Below are positions 1 through 9,600 of a stretch of DNA of 64,000 nucleotides, piece by piece; positions within the stretch are counted from its first letter, which is position 1, and every line of letters starts with the position of its first letter. Under the pieces are notes generated by a model that did not search any database, was not told where the DNA came from, and was given only the letters and a program-made list of their open reading frames with translations. Source of the stretch: Oligoflexia bacterium (GTDB lineage: Bacteria > Bdellovibrionota > Bacteriovoracia > Bacteriovoracales > Bacteriovoracaceae); assembly GCA_015231955.1 (NCBI GenBank), contig JADGAN010000001.1, positions 124,001-188,000 on the forward strand, given 5' to 3'. Both the position numbers and the translations under genes were made by a program.

Positions 1-683
1 GATTTTTGAGGATCTTTCCATGGGTCAAGAAAGGTCAAAATCCTCTGCATGCGATAAGGGGCCATGAAAATTAAAAACGCTCCCGCCACTACCCCTGAAA
101 AAAGAAAGCTATACAAAATTTTTCGAGGAAAGGAACTCATTAAGCAGATAAAAGCAATCACCAAAAGACAGACAGCAAACATCCCAAAATCGGGCTGCAA
201 CGTCAAAATGCCTAAAGGTGCGGCCACTACCAACAAAAGGTTAACTCGTTCCGATAACTTCATGGAATAAAAATTTTCAAACAAATAAATTGTAGGAAAG
301 AGCAAAAGATATTTTGAAAACTCTCCTGGTTGCAAATTAAAACCACCAACTGAAAGCCAGCGGTGAGCACCCTTTACCTGCATTCCAACACCGGGGATAA
401 AGGTAAGCAACAGCAAAACAATGACAAAGATGCCGATCTTCATCCCATGCTTGTAGATAAAATTAAAACTAAGTTTGCTTGCCAGAAAGATTGCTAGTGG
501 CCCTAATAGAGCAAACAACAATTGCCGTACAAAAAAATACCTAGAGTTATTAAAGGCCTCTTTAGCATAGATGAAACTAGAGGAGTAGACCATCACTACA
601 CCAAAAAAGATCAGTAGCAACACTAAAATCACCAAATAGCGAATCGTCTTTTCCTCGGAAAGCTTATCACCTACTGTTGCCAT
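1..683 (-). CDS. ftsW: FtsW, septal peptidoglycan glycosyltransferase (C-terminal part outside window)
   Basis: SEDS-family polytopic membrane protein that polymerises lipid II at the division septum together with the class B PBP FtsI, encoded in the same operon. I translated the minus strand by hand from the ATG at 683: about 227 residues are visible before the window edge. The stretch GVVMVYSSSFIYA near residue 30 is the first-helix signature of FtsW/RodA. Several hydrophobic segments follow, and the loop motif GAHRWL then GEFSKY is typical of the family. It starts 8 bases after the murD stop, so it is almost certainly co-translated with murD. The position between murD and the presumed murG/murC favours FtsW over RodA. 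The 3' end lies left of the window. Confidence 0.93.
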   Translation of the reverse strand, partial: MATVGDKLSEEKTIRYLVILVLLLIFFGVVMVYSSSFIYAKEAFNNSRYFFVRQLLFALLGPLAIFLASKLSFNFIYKHGMKIGIFVIVLLLLTFIPGVGMQVKGAHRWLSVGGFNLQPGEFSKYLLLFPTIYLFENFYSMKLSERVNLLLVVAAPLGILTLQPDFGMFAVCLLVIAFICLMSSFPRKILYSFLFSGVVAGAFLIFMAPYRMQRILTFLDPWKDPQK

Positions 684-691
684 ACTTTCTC

Positions 692-2071
692 TTAAAGTTG
701 ATAGACCAACTTTTTAAAATAGTTTCCTCTCTCTTCGTAATCCCTAAAGATATCGGTACTGCGATTTCCTGGTGATAATAAAATTACATCCCCGGTACGC
801 GATTTTTGATAGGCAAGCAGCACCGACTCCTCAAAGGAACCTACCAAAAATGTTTGCGTAGCATCACCAATAGAGCGATTAATTCTCTCCTTGCTCTCAC
901 CCACTAACACCAATACTCTTGCCTTCTCTTTCAAAACATCGAAGAAAGGATCGTAAACTTGATCGGTCTCCTTCCCTCCTGCAATCAAGATCACCTCTCC
1001 TTTAAAAGCGTTGAGAGAAGTGGTCATCTCCTCCATGGTTTCTGATTTTGAATCATTATAAAAACAGACACCATTTTTCTCCATTACAAACTCTAAACGG
1101 TGAGGAATCCCTGGAAATTTTTCTATACACGTTTGAATAGCATTATCAGATATTTTAAGCGCCTTGCACGCAGAAATGGCCGCAAGCAAATTCTCTCGAT
1201 TATTCTCACCAACAATTCTCATCTTAGAAACAATAAACTCTGAATGGCAGTGAATGTTGGAATGAATTCTTCGATCATGAAAATGTGTCCCCTGAATTTG
1301 ATGAATTACTCCTTGATTGATAAATGATTTTCGAGAATACCAGTAAACTTGCGCTTGTAAATTACTAAAGAGGGAGTTGTTGTAGAGTTTATCAAAGTTG
1401 ACAATCAAGTATTCACTATCTCCGAGACCTTTTAGAATCGACAACTTAGTCTCCAGGTACTCATTAAAACTTTTAAATCGTCGTTCAGGATACCGTTCCC
1501 CAATATTAGTAAAGACCACCATCATGGGTTTTAGCGCAGAATATTGTTGCAGCTCTAGCGCAGAGACCTCGACCACTACATAGTCCACGCTCTTGTCTTG
1601 CCCTTGCGACCATAGATTGATAAAAGGATTATCCCCTGAACCGCCTACAAAAACATTTTTCCCTTCTAATCTTAAAGCATGTCCGATCATATGCGTGACC
1701 GTGGTTCGCCCAAAACTTCCACACACAACAATGGTGGGCTTATTACAAAGTTTATGCGCTAATTCCAATTGGCAATAAACCTCTTTTCCATGTTCTCTGG
1801 CCAATTCGAGTTGTGGGAGTTTGGGGTTTACAGAAGAGCTATAGACAACAACATCGGCATCAAGAAAATCTTCATCACGATGCTCACCAAACGTCATCTC
1901 AGGAACAGGCTTAAACTTCTTTAAACGTTTAATCCCCTTATTCAACTCAAAGATGGGCTTCACATCGGTAACCTTAACATCACACTCTAGTTGGTTGAAA
2001 AAATGTAAAAGGGCAAAACCCGTTCTTCCTATACCAACAATCAATACCTTTTTATGTTTAAAACGTTCCAC
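692..2071 (-). CDS. murD: UDP-N-acetylmuramoylalanine--D-glutamate ligase with divergent P-loop
   Basis: MurD adds D-glutamate to UDP-MurNAc-L-Ala in the cytoplasm. The 459-residue length is normal. The N-terminal Rossmann motif VLIVGIGRTG (residues 9-18) and the C-terminal motifs PHRLEFV, NDSKSE, LIAGGKETD and LLSPGNRSTD are clearly MurD. The central ATP-binding loop, normally GSNGKST, instead reads GSFGRTT at residues 118-124, so the invariant lysine is arginine and the asparagine is phenylalanine. The usual NxxEDHxDR segment is NIGERYPERR, losing its histidine. The lysine of TKLSIL, the position normally carbamylated, is kept. The gene sits between mraY and ftsW in the expected dcw position, and no second murD is visible here. 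It is either a functional ligase with altered nucleotide handling or a decayed copy. The family assignment is secure; the activity is not. Confidence 0.9.
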   Translation of the reverse strand: MERFKHKKVLIVGIGRTGFALLHFFNQLECDVKVTDVKPIFELNKGIKRLKKFKPVPEMTFGEHRDEDFLDADVVVYSSSVNPKLPQLELAREHGKEVYCQLELAHKLCNKPTIVVCGSFGRTTVTHMIGHALRLEGKNVFVGGSGDNPFINLWSQGQDKSVDYVVVEVSALELQQYSALKPMMVVFTNIGERYPERRFKSFNEYLETKLSILKGLGDSEYLIVNFDKLYNNSLFSNLQAQVYWYSRKSFINQGVIHQIQGTHFHDRRIHSNIHCHSEFIVSKMRIVGENNRENLLAAISACKALKISDNAIQTCIEKFPGIPHRLEFVMEKNGVCFYNDSKSETMEEMTTSLNAFKGEVILIAGGKETDQVYDPFFDVLKEKARVLVLVGESKERINRSIGDATQTFLVGSFEESVLLAYQKSRTGDVILLSPGNRSTDIFRDYEERGNYFKKLVYQL

Positions 2072-2092
2072 CAGATCTCCTCACAATTTTTA

Positions 2093-3169
2093 TTATCGAA
2101 TTTTAAGGGTAACCAAACTCATAATTGCCAAAGCAATGCTTACAATCCAAAATCGCACAATCAATTTCGACTCTGGAACTCCTAGGAGCTCGAAATGATG
2201 GTGAATGGGCGCCATCTTAAACACTCGTTTTCCTCTCGTCTTAAATGAGAGTACCTGAATAATCACCGACAACGCCTCTACAACAAAAACTCCCCCAATT
2301 AAAACGAATAGAAACTCATTCTTGGTAAAAACCGCCATGGCCCCCAAGATCCCACCTAGCGAAAGTGATCCTGCATCCCCCATAAAAATCTGTGCGGGAT
2401 GCGAATTAAACCACAAAAAACCAACTCCCGCTCCTACCATAGCTGATGCCAGCACCGCAAGTTCCCCTGCATGATCCACATAGGGAATGTAAAGGTAATT
2501 TGCAAGTTCACGGTGCCCAGAGACATAGGCCATAATCCCTAAAGTTGCAGCACTCGTAATCACAGAGCCTATGGCCAACCCATCTAGTCCATCAGTTAAA
2601 TTAACAGCATTGCTCGATCCTACAATCACAATCGAGCCAAAGAGCACATACCATAATCCAATATCCGCGACCCCACCCTTAATAAAGGGAATGAAGATTT
2701 GAGTGTTTAAAAAACCAAGCTTAATCACTACTAATAAAACAATCGCCGCTGTTACAAATTGCCAAAGAAGTTTCATCTTGGCAGAAACCCCTTTGCTATT
2801 CTTTTTCGATATCTTTAAAAAATCGTCCCAAAAACCCAAAGCAAAATAAGAGAGCATGATCACCGTTGTGGCCAATAAAGGCGGTGAAAAGAAATTTCCA
2901 GCAACCATCAGCCCTGCAAAAATACAGGCGACGATTAAAATTCCCCCGCAAGTTGGCGTTCCTGCTTTTTTTAAGTGCGCCAAGGGGCCATCATCCCTTA
3001 CCACTTGTCCAAACTGTTTGGCGCGGATCAGTTCAATAAACCATTTTCCTAAAAAGATAAACAAGAGTGCTACTAAAAGAAAAGCAACGAAGGAACGAAA
3101 GGTGATATATTTACAAATATTAAGAAAGGAGAGTGAACCCTTAAGGTGAAAAAGAATGTGATATAGCAT
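2093..3169 (-). CDS. mraY: Phospho-N-acetylmuramoyl-pentapeptide transferase
   Basis: MraY transfers phospho-MurNAc-pentapeptide from UDP to undecaprenyl phosphate, giving lipid I on the inner face of the membrane. The 358 residues and roughly ten hydrophobic segments match the family. Motifs seen are the N-terminal YITFRSF, the TPTCGGILI loop (about residues 72-80), the aspartate pair in FWDDFLK, the NAVNLTDGLDGLA motif near residue 190, and the C-terminal APIHHHFE. It lies 59 bases after murEF and 21 before murD. No convincing Shine-Dalgarno sequence precedes the ATG at 3169, and the murEF-mraY gap is very AT-rich with an imperfect direct repeat of TTAATTAAATTAC. Confidence 0.96.
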   Translation of the reverse strand: MLYHILFHLKGSLSFLNICKYITFRSFVAFLLVALLFIFLGKWFIELIRAKQFGQVVRDDGPLAHLKKAGTPTCGGILIVACIFAGLMVAGNFFSPPLLATTVIMLSYFALGFWDDFLKISKKNSKGVSAKMKLLWQFVTAAIVLLVVIKLGFLNTQIFIPFIKGGVADIGLWYVLFGSIVIVGSSNAVNLTDGLDGLAIGSVITSAATLGIMAYVSGHRELANYLYIPYVDHAGELAVLASAMVGAGVGFLWFNSHPAQIFMGDAGSLSLGGILGAMAVFTKNEFLFVLIGGVFVVEALSVIIQVLSFKTRGKRVFKMAPIHHHFELLGVPESKLIVRFWIVSIALAIMSLVTLKIR

Positions 3170-3228
3170 ATTTTAAAATCTTTAATTAAATTACAATTCT
3201 ATTAATTTAATTACACTAACATAAAAAA

Positions 3229-6189
3229 TCAAATTTCATCACTAATAAGTGTCTCTAAGGCCAAAGATCGGCTCCCCTTAATAAAAAAATAGCTAAACTT
3301 TGACTTCATTTGTGCCCAGTGAGTATTAACAAATTCATCCTTAGTTTGGCAAACAACACTTTGAAAAGAAGCACACTTTTTAAATCTTTTTCCCTCGTGA
3401 TACCCCTCTTGATAAGAAGAGGAGTAACGCCCAATGAACACAACGCGCCCTGCTCCTAGCTCTGCCAACCTCTGCCCAATCTCTTTATGCAGTGAAGCGG
3501 CAGCATCTCCAAGTTCATTCATATCTCCTAGAATGAAGAGCTGCTCCCCCTCTGAAACTTGATTGATCAAATAATACTCCACCACTGCCTCAATCGCCGC
3601 CCTCATCGAAGAGGGGTTGGCATTATACGCATCCAAAAAAAAGCTTTTGCCACTTTCGCGACCACAAATCCAAGAAGAGCGATTACTCATGGGATGAAAA
3701 TTCTCAGAGGCCCTCACCAAGCGGCCCTTCACCTTCTCCCCTCCGCCTAGAAGTGACAGCGCTAGCAAAAAGGTTGCTGCTAAATTTGAAAAATTGTGTT
3801 TTCCTATGATTTTGAGATTAGAAAACTCAACTACTCCGCTAGATAATCTAAGCTTTGTTTGTACTTTTGGTGGAATCTTGAGCAAAAGCTTTGAGGGTGA
3901 AGCCGTATATTCACAAACGACATTGTGATCTCCACTACCTGCTGCAAAGGAAAAAGCAATAACCTCCTCTCCTGTGGCCAAAAGTCTTGCTAAAAAAACA
4001 TCGTCTCCAGGAATAACAAAAACTCCTTTGCCTCCACTCCTTTTCATCACTGAATCAAAAAGGGTACGCTTCTCTTGAAATACTCCATCGCGCGACTTAA
4101 AAAACTCTAAATGGCTATCACCTACATTGGTGATCATCCCTGCTGTTGGCATGGCAATATCACAAAGCAGCTTGATTTCTCCTGGGTGATTGCTCCCCAT
4201 TTCCACCACCGCCATCTCGTGGTGCTCCTCGAGCATAAGTAGCGTTTTGGGAACGCCGATGTGATTATTAAAATTCTTATCAGTTGCTAGTAACTTATCT
4301 CCAAGCACCTCTTGTAGAAAGTGTGCCAGCATCTGCTTATTAGTGGTCTTGCCATTGGATCCCGTGATCCCAATCAACTGCTTTCCATTGCTCAACCATT
4401 GCTTAGCATGCTCTTTCGCAAGCTCTTGCAAATAGAGCAATGTATCCTCTGTCTTTACAAAAATGCTATCAGGATATTGCTGTTGTAATTTTTCAATTTT
4501 CTCATCGTCATCACTTCCAGCATAGACAACAAACCTGCACCCCTTCTCTAAAACATCTTTGATGAAATCAACCCCCTTAAATCGCTCTCCATCCAGTGCA
4601 ATAAACACCTCGGGTGCCTGATAGGTTCTCGAATCGGTCGATACCCTCTTTTTCATTTTCATCTTCATTTCCATTTCTGTTTCCATTTCTATTTCCTTTC
4701 TTCTCGCTTGCAGCAAGGCCTGATAATCACTATAAGGATATTTCACCTTTCCAATGATCTGATAATCCTCATGACCTTTGCCTGCAATTAACAAAACGGC
4801 ATGGCCTCCCATCTTATTATAAGCGTGTACAATCGCACTCTTGCGATCCACCATCGATTCATATGCTTTTGTTACTCCACTCTTAATCTCTGAGATAATC
4901 CCTTGAGGAGCTTCCGTCCTTGGGTTATCCGAGGTGATATAAATCTTATCGGCCACTTTGGAAGCAATCTCTCCCATGATCGGACGTTTACTACGATCAC
5001 GGTCTCCACCGCAACCAAAGAGTAGGTGTAACTCTCTTTTAGGATAGATCTCCTTGATCGCTAAGCAAGTTTTCTCTAGAGCATCGGGAGTATGAGCAAA
5101 ATCGATAATCACCACCTTCTCTCCAAAAATATAAGTGCTGAGTCGTCCCGGAGCTGGCACAAGTTTCAGGGGATCAACACGCAGATCTCCCCAGAGCAAG
5201 GCATTGATAGCAAGCGCAAGTTCTAAATTTCGCTGATTAAACGCTGTCAGTAAAAAAGGTGGAAGTGGCAACTGCCAAAACTGTTCTCTTGAGAAATATT
5301 TTTCACACTTATGCACATTCACTGTCACCTTCGCATCCCCATTGGTAAGCTGATGACTCTTTATTTTTTGAAAAAGCTCCTCCTCTTCCGTTGGCAGCAA
5401 TAAAACTCTCCCGCCCTTCTCGCGCAGGTAGTGCACAATCTGCAACTTTGTTTGAAAATAGTCATCCATATCTTGATGGAAATCCAAATGGTCTTGTCCA
5501 AAACTTGTCCAAGCAACAACATCAAAATAAAGTCCATAAACTCTTTGCAATGCTAGCGAGTGAGAACTCACCTCCATAAAACAGCAATCGTGCCCCTCTT
5601 GCTCCAACATCTGATACAAAATCTTATAGAGTTCCAAGAGTGGCGGTGTGGTCAGTCCACTCTCCGTAGGCGTAAATGCATCATCGTTATGTTTACTCAC
5701 TCCAAGTGTACCCAAACACGCCGCCCGTTTTCCCACCATCTTAGCAATCTGTTTACAAAGAAAAGTTACGGTAGTCTTGCCATTGGTACCCGTCACTCCG
5801 ATCAACTTTTTATTATCCCAGTTGATGGGATAACAGCGCTGGGCCAATCTTCGCTGGCCCTCCAAAAAGCCCTCCTCTTTTAAAACAATCACCCCTGTAA
5901 AAGTTGCCACTTGCTGCTTTATCACAGCACTCTCTTGTAATGGCAAATCATTAATCACAACTGCCACACCCTTGGCCATCCCCAAGTAGCGACTCTTAAA
6001 TTTATTCCACGACTCTTCATCACTTCGTAAATAGTAAAAGAGTGTATCTCCACTCTTGGCATGCTCCATCCGCCACTCAAGAGAAGAGAATGCAAAATCA
6101 AAACAATTTGCATTCGCATCACTTAATAAATCGGATAAAATTTTTAAAACTGAGTGCTCTGTCTGTTTATTCGTATTTAGGTGGGGCAT
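3229..6189 (-). CDS. murE-murF: MurE-MurF fusion: meso-DAP-adding and D-Ala-D-Ala-adding ligase
   Basis: One 986-residue reading frame encodes two successive cytoplasmic Mur ligases. Residues about 1-500 are MurE: P-loop GTNGKTT at 134-140, QDHLDFH near 232, and DNPR at 421-424, which in this family marks meso-diaminopimelate as substrate, then GKGHEDYQ. Residues about 515-986 are MurF: DSRTYQAPEVFIALDGERF, P-loop GSNGKTT at 610-616, NVGDSHLEFF, and LDAYNANPSSMRAA. The junction (residues 500-514) is a Met/Glu/Lys-rich stretch encoded by a hexanucleotide-like repeat near 4656-4698, which probably serves as a flexible linker. There is no stop or restart at the boundary. The start overlaps the end of ftsI by 23 bases. 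MurE-MurF fusions are known in a few lineages such as Bordetella. Confidence 0.95.
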   Translation of the reverse strand: MPHLNTNKQTEHSVLKILSDLLSDANANCFDFAFSSLEWRMEHAKSGDTLFYYLRSDEESWNKFKSRYLGMAKGVAVVINDLPLQESAVIKQQVATFTGVIVLKEEGFLEGQRRLAQRCYPINWDNKKLIGVTGTNGKTTVTFLCKQIAKMVGKRAACLGTLGVSKHNDDAFTPTESGLTTPPLLELYKILYQMLEQEGHDCCFMEVSSHSLALQRVYGLYFDVVAWTSFGQDHLDFHQDMDDYFQTKLQIVHYLREKGGRVLLLPTEEEELFQKIKSHQLTNGDAKVTVNVHKCEKYFSREQFWQLPLPPFLLTAFNQRNLELALAINALLWGDLRVDPLKLVPAPGRLSTYIFGEKVVIIDFAHTPDALEKTCLAIKEIYPKRELHLLFGCGGDRDRSKRPIMGEIASKVADKIYITSDNPRTEAPQGIISEIKSGVTKAYESMVDRKSAIVHAYNKMGGHAVLLIAGKGHEDYQIIGKVKYPYSDYQALLQARRKEIEMETEMEMKMKMKKRVSTDSRTYQAPEVFIALDGERFKGVDFIKDVLEKGCRFVVYAGSDDDEKIEKLQQQYPDSIFVKTEDTLLYLQELAKEHAKQWLSNGKQLIGITGSNGKTTNKQMLAHFLQEVLGDKLLATDKNFNNHIGVPKTLLMLEEHHEMAVVEMGSNHPGEIKLLCDIAMPTAGMITNVGDSHLEFFKSRDGVFQEKRTLFDSVMKRSGGKGVFVIPGDDVFLARLLATGEEVIAFSFAAGSGDHNVVCEYTASPSKLLLKIPPKVQTKLRLSSGVVEFSNLKIIGKHNFSNLAATFLLALSLLGGGEKVKGRLVRASENFHPMSNRSSWICGRESGKSFFLDAYNANPSSMRAAIEAVVEYYLINQVSEGEQLFILGDMNELGDAAASLHKEIGQRLAELGAGRVVFIGRYSSSYQEGYHEGKRFKKCASFQSVVCQTKDEFVNTHWAQMKSKFSYFFIKGSRSLALETLISDEI

Positions 6190-8173
6190 AGATTAATTCG
6201 ACCTTCTTTTCTTCTGCCATAGCTTTTTGGGAGACCACAATACCAATTCCCTTGCTATCAATGACAAGCCCTGCCTGCTTTGCCAAAATCGAGGCCGAGA
6301 TTTTGTCGAGTCCAATAAAATTGGGGATATTATTCTCCCCTTGTAATCTCGACTCTAACGACTTTTGTCCCTCTTCCTCTATCGCTTCATTGATCTTTGC
6401 TAAAGCATCGTTTTCACCATTTAGCTTCATGATCTTTGCTAACAGCGTATTATCATTATTTGCATTTTTATTTACACCATTTTCATCTGCTTTTGCTACC
6501 TTTAAAGGCGGCTTATTCTCATACAAAAGGTACTTCACCACATCTTTAAACACTGGGGCCGCCACCACATTCCCATAATAGTCTCCCCCTTTTGGTGCAT
6601 CAATATACACGAAGGCCACCACATCCCGCTTCGATTGAACTGTCATCCCTACAAAGCCAGCAAGGTAACCATCATACCCTCCATTTTTTCCCGGCCTTTG
6701 GGCAGTCGCCGTCTTGCCCGCAATTTTAAAGTGATCGATCCTTGCATTCTGACCAGTCCCTTTCTCTACCGCCGCTATCAGCATATTAGTCACATTTTTT
6801 GCAACATCCCCTCTCATCACTCGCACCTTGTGTACCTTTGATGCATCCTCAACTTTCATAATGGTCGGGCGAACGTAGTACCCTCCATTGGCAACCGCTG
6901 CATACGCCGCCAACATCTGAATCCCAGTTACCGCAATCCCTTGGCCAAAACTCACATTGCTAAAACTTAGTGGATCCAAATTCTCTTTTGTAGGAAAAAT
7001 ACCTCGCGACTCCCCAGGTACCTCAATCCCTGTTTTCTCTCCCATTAAAAACTGTTTTAGTGTCCTCCTCAAAATCGGATAGGTCACATCAAAAGCAAGT
7101 TTTGTGATCCCGACATTGGAACTCTTTTCCAAAATCTCACTTACTGTCAACCACTCAAAGGTTTCAAAGCTCTCTGCCTCACTAATAATATGATCCCCTA
7201 CTTTTAATTTTCCACGCTCGCAATAGTAAGCAGTATCGGACCTTGCAATCTTGTTCTCTAGGGCCGAGATCACTGTGAAAATCTTAAAACTCGATCCTGG
7301 TTCAAAAGGATCACTGACAAAAGAGGAGCGCTGAAAATCACCAACACCCGCACCCATAAAAGGGGTGTTGGGATCGAAGGAGGGGTAGTTGGCCATCGCT
7401 AAAATCTCTCCCGTATGCACATCCATAACTCCAATGCCACCCTTATGCGCTTTATGCTTAATCACCGCTTCCTTTAGATAACTCTCAGCAACCGCCTGTA
7501 AATCTTTTTCAATCGATAAGTTAAGATCAAAGGCCTGCTCCTCCTCCTTGTTAACCTCAAACTTAACGGGACGTCCCTTGGCATCCTTTAGATATTTAAT
7601 CACCCGAGCATTGCCCTTTAATAACTTATCATACCTAAACTCAATCCCAGAGAGTCCCGTATTATCAACGCCCACAAAGCCCAAGATTTGTGCTGCCAGT
7701 TCATGATTGGGATAAAAGCGGCTTGGCTCTGAAATAATATAAACATCTTCTAACGACTCAATGCGCTTGACCTGTTCCTCTGTCAACTTTATCTTCCGTG
7801 CAAGCCATGTGTATTTGGTTCGATGAGATACCCTCTTCTTGATTTCACTAAAATTAAGCTTAGGAACAATCTTTGCTAAGGCCCGATAATTTTCTAACTG
7901 TTCCTTCTTATTATCTGCACGAGGAATGGTAAAAATACTGTAGGTTTGAATATTGATGGCCAGTGGGCTTCCATTGCGATCAAAAATATTTCCACGCTTG
8001 GGATAAATCACATCCTCACGAATCAGTTGGTTATTGGCATACACCATAAGCTTTTTTTTTATCACAATTTGCACATAAAAGGCCTTACTCAGAACCATCA
8101 AAAAAAGAACAATGAAAACCACAAAGACAAAGCCAATCTTATCCCGATCTTTAATAATATTTTTCTTTACCAT
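6167..8173 (-). CDS. ftsI: FtsI/PBP3, septal class B penicillin-binding protein with PASTA domain
   Basis: Septal DD-transpeptidase that crosslinks new peptidoglycan with FtsW. The 668 residues show a short cytoplasmic tail and one membrane helix (about 13-37), a dimerisation domain with GNIFDRNG near 61-68, and a transpeptidase domain with active-site SSFK at 294-297, SSN at 351-353 and KTA at 487-489. A C-terminal PASTA-like domain begins near IPNFIGLDK. The third catalytic motif is KTAT rather than the usual KTGT, a small oddity. It starts 22 bases after ftsL and its 3' end overlaps murEF. PASTA domains on FtsI occur in several Gram-negative lineages and bind peptidoglycan or regulate the enzyme. 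Confidence 0.95.
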   Translation of the reverse strand: MVKKNIIKDRDKIGFVFVVFIVLFLMVLSKAFYVQIVIKKKLMVYANNQLIREDVIYPKRGNIFDRNGSPLAINIQTYSIFTIPRADNKKEQLENYRALAKIVPKLNFSEIKKRVSHRTKYTWLARKIKLTEEQVKRIESLEDVYIISEPSRFYPNHELAAQILGFVGVDNTGLSGIEFRYDKLLKGNARVIKYLKDAKGRPVKFEVNKEEEQAFDLNLSIEKDLQAVAESYLKEAVIKHKAHKGGIGVMDVHTGEILAMANYPSFDPNTPFMGAGVGDFQRSSFVSDPFEPGSSFKIFTVISALENKIARSDTAYYCERGKLKVGDHIISEAESFETFEWLTVSEILEKSSNVGITKLAFDVTYPILRRTLKQFLMGEKTGIEVPGESRGIFPTKENLDPLSFSNVSFGQGIAVTGIQMLAAYAAVANGGYYVRPTIMKVEDASKVHKVRVMRGDVAKNVTNMLIAAVEKGTGQNARIDHFKIAGKTATAQRPGKNGGYDGYLAGFVGMTVQSKRDVVAFVYIDAPKGGDYYGNVVAAPVFKDVVKYLLYENKPPLKVAKADENGVNKNANNDNTLLAKIMKLNGENDALAKINEAIEEEGQKSLESRLQGENNIPNFIGLDKISASILAKQAGLVIDSKGIGIVVSQKAMAEEKKVELIYAPPKYE

Positions 8174-8195
8174 CGTTTCCTTCGTTTTCGTTATC

Positions 8196-8534
8196 TTAGG
8201 GGATTAAAATAATCTGTTTCTCTCCCGGACGATTAAGATTATATTTTTGAGCAATTTGATTGAGTGATTTTATAGAAGTGATTTGTGCTTTCTGCGCTCC
8301 AAGTTCTTTATTTTCAAAAGTGTTACGAGAAATTTGCTGATTGATCTCCCCATACTTGTAATCAAGTTCAATTCTTTTCATTCTAAATAAAACCGTAAGC
8401 AGCAATAGCATGAAAACAGTTAAGGTGATGGGTAGTAATGTAGAATTTAAGCAAGTATGCGAGAGCACGCTGACCGAATGAAAGGCACGCTTTGATTGCT
8501 TAACAAGATTCTCCTTAATCCTAAAATTTCTCAT
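8196..8534 (-). CDS. ftsL: FtsL-like bitopic division protein
   Basis: Small protein of 112 residues with a basic N-terminus, one hydrophobic helix (about residues 34-55) and a heptad-like periplasmic segment ending in a short hydrophobic tail. Its placement between rsmH and ftsI is the standard location of ftsL, whose product links FtsQ/FtsB to FtsW/FtsI. FtsL sequences are poorly conserved, so the call depends mainly on topology and position. It is separated from rsmH by 79 bases and from ftsI by 22 bases. Confidence 0.82.
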   Translation of the reverse strand: MRNFRIKENLVKQSKRAFHSVSVLSHTCLNSTLLPITLTVFMLLLLTVLFRMKRIELDYKYGEINQQISRNTFENKELGAQKAQITSIKSLNQIAQKYNLNRPGEKQIILIP

Positions 8535-8613
8535 TCTCTTGATCCTCCATGATCAAAGTAAAAATTCCTCTCCTCTCATTCTATCTTTATTTTTGAAAGC
8601 TTTGAAAAAAAAT

Positions 8614-9600
8614 CTATAGGCGTTCGATTACTCGAAGCTTGGCGCTTCTTGCGCGCGGGTTTGCTGACTGCTCCTCTTCCGAGGGCACAAGTGGTTTTTT
8701 TGTAATGATGGAGTATTTTAGGCTTTCTTCCATCCTTCCTCCTGCTAACTCTTTAAAGCTATTTTTCACAATACGATCTTCCAGCGAGTGAAAACTAATA
8801 CAGGCCAAGCGCCCCTTCGGGGCCAATAGTGCACAAAGTTCTGGTAATACATTAGTAAGAAGATCAAGTTCCCGGTTTACTGCAATTCTTAGCGCCTGAA
8901 AAGTTCTCGTTGCTGGATGCGCGCCTCGGTGCCGATGTCGCAAATTAGCAGGATAACTGTGAAAAATAATATCCTCTAACTCCATGGTGGTCTTAATCGC
9001 AAATTCACTTCGCCTCTGCACAATCGCCCTGGCAATTCTCCGAGAAAAGCGCTCCTCTCCGTACTCAAAAATCAAATCGGCCAACTCCTCCTCTCGAAGC
9101 GAATTCACCAGATCTGCTGCGGTAGGAATAGTGTTGTCCTTGTAATTCATCCTCATGTCCAAAGGGGCATCTTGACGAAACGAAAAGCCTCTCTCCCCGC
9201 AATCAAACTGATGAGAGGAGACTCCTAGATCGATTAAAATGCCTTGAAATCCTCGCCACTCTTTGCGAGTGGCACACTCAGAAGCTGGTACAAATTCTGA
9301 AAATAATTGCTCAAATTGAGAGGGAAAATTGGAAAAATTTGACCACAGTAAATGCACGCGCTCTTTTAAACCCTGTTGTAAGATTAGCTCCTTGCCGTTA
9401 GCAATGGCATCGGGATCTTGGTCAACGGCCATCACGCGAAAGCGCTCATTGCAAGCAGCAAATGCCAATGTATGGCCACCACCACCAAAGGTCATATCTG
9501 CAAAGTAATGGCAATTCTGCTCAGCGCTAACCGTTGCAGTAAGCAGGGTAATAATTTCATCTTTTAAAACAGAAACATGCTCTCCGTAAAGATCAGCCAC
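8614..9600 (-). CDS. rsmH: 16S rRNA (cytosine-1402 N4)-methyltransferase
   Basis: RsmH (MraW) methylates C1402 of 16S rRNA using S-adenosylmethionine. The 328-residue protein begins with the family signature EHVSVLKDEI and has the SAM-binding motif DMTFGGGGHT near residues 35-44, LIDLGVSSHQFD, GFSFRQDAPLDMRM, and the C-terminal ISFHSLEDRIVK and RARSAKLRVIER. In most bacteria rsmH follows mraZ; here it directly follows methylthioadenosine phosphorylase with an 8-base overlap, and no mraZ is present in the window. Confidence 0.96.
   Translation of the reverse strand: MADLYGEHVSVLKDEIITLLTATVSAEQNCHYFADMTFGGGGHTLAFAACNERFRVMAVDQDPDAIANGKELILQQGLKERVHLLWSNFSNFPSQFEQLFSEFVPASECATRKEWRGFQGILIDLGVSSHQFDCGERGFSFRQDAPLDMRMNYKDNTIPTAADLVNSLREEELADLIFEYGEERFSRRIARAIVQRRSEFAIKTTMELEDIIFHSYPANLRHRHRGAHPATRTFQALRIAVNRELDLLTNVLPELCALLAPKGRLACISFHSLEDRIVKNSFKELAGGRMEESLKYSIITKKPLVPSEEEQSANPRARSAKLRVIERL

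Noticed and set aside
64-270. Plus-strand frame at the left edge
   Set aside because: It is the antisense of ftsW, which has clear family motifs on the minus strand.
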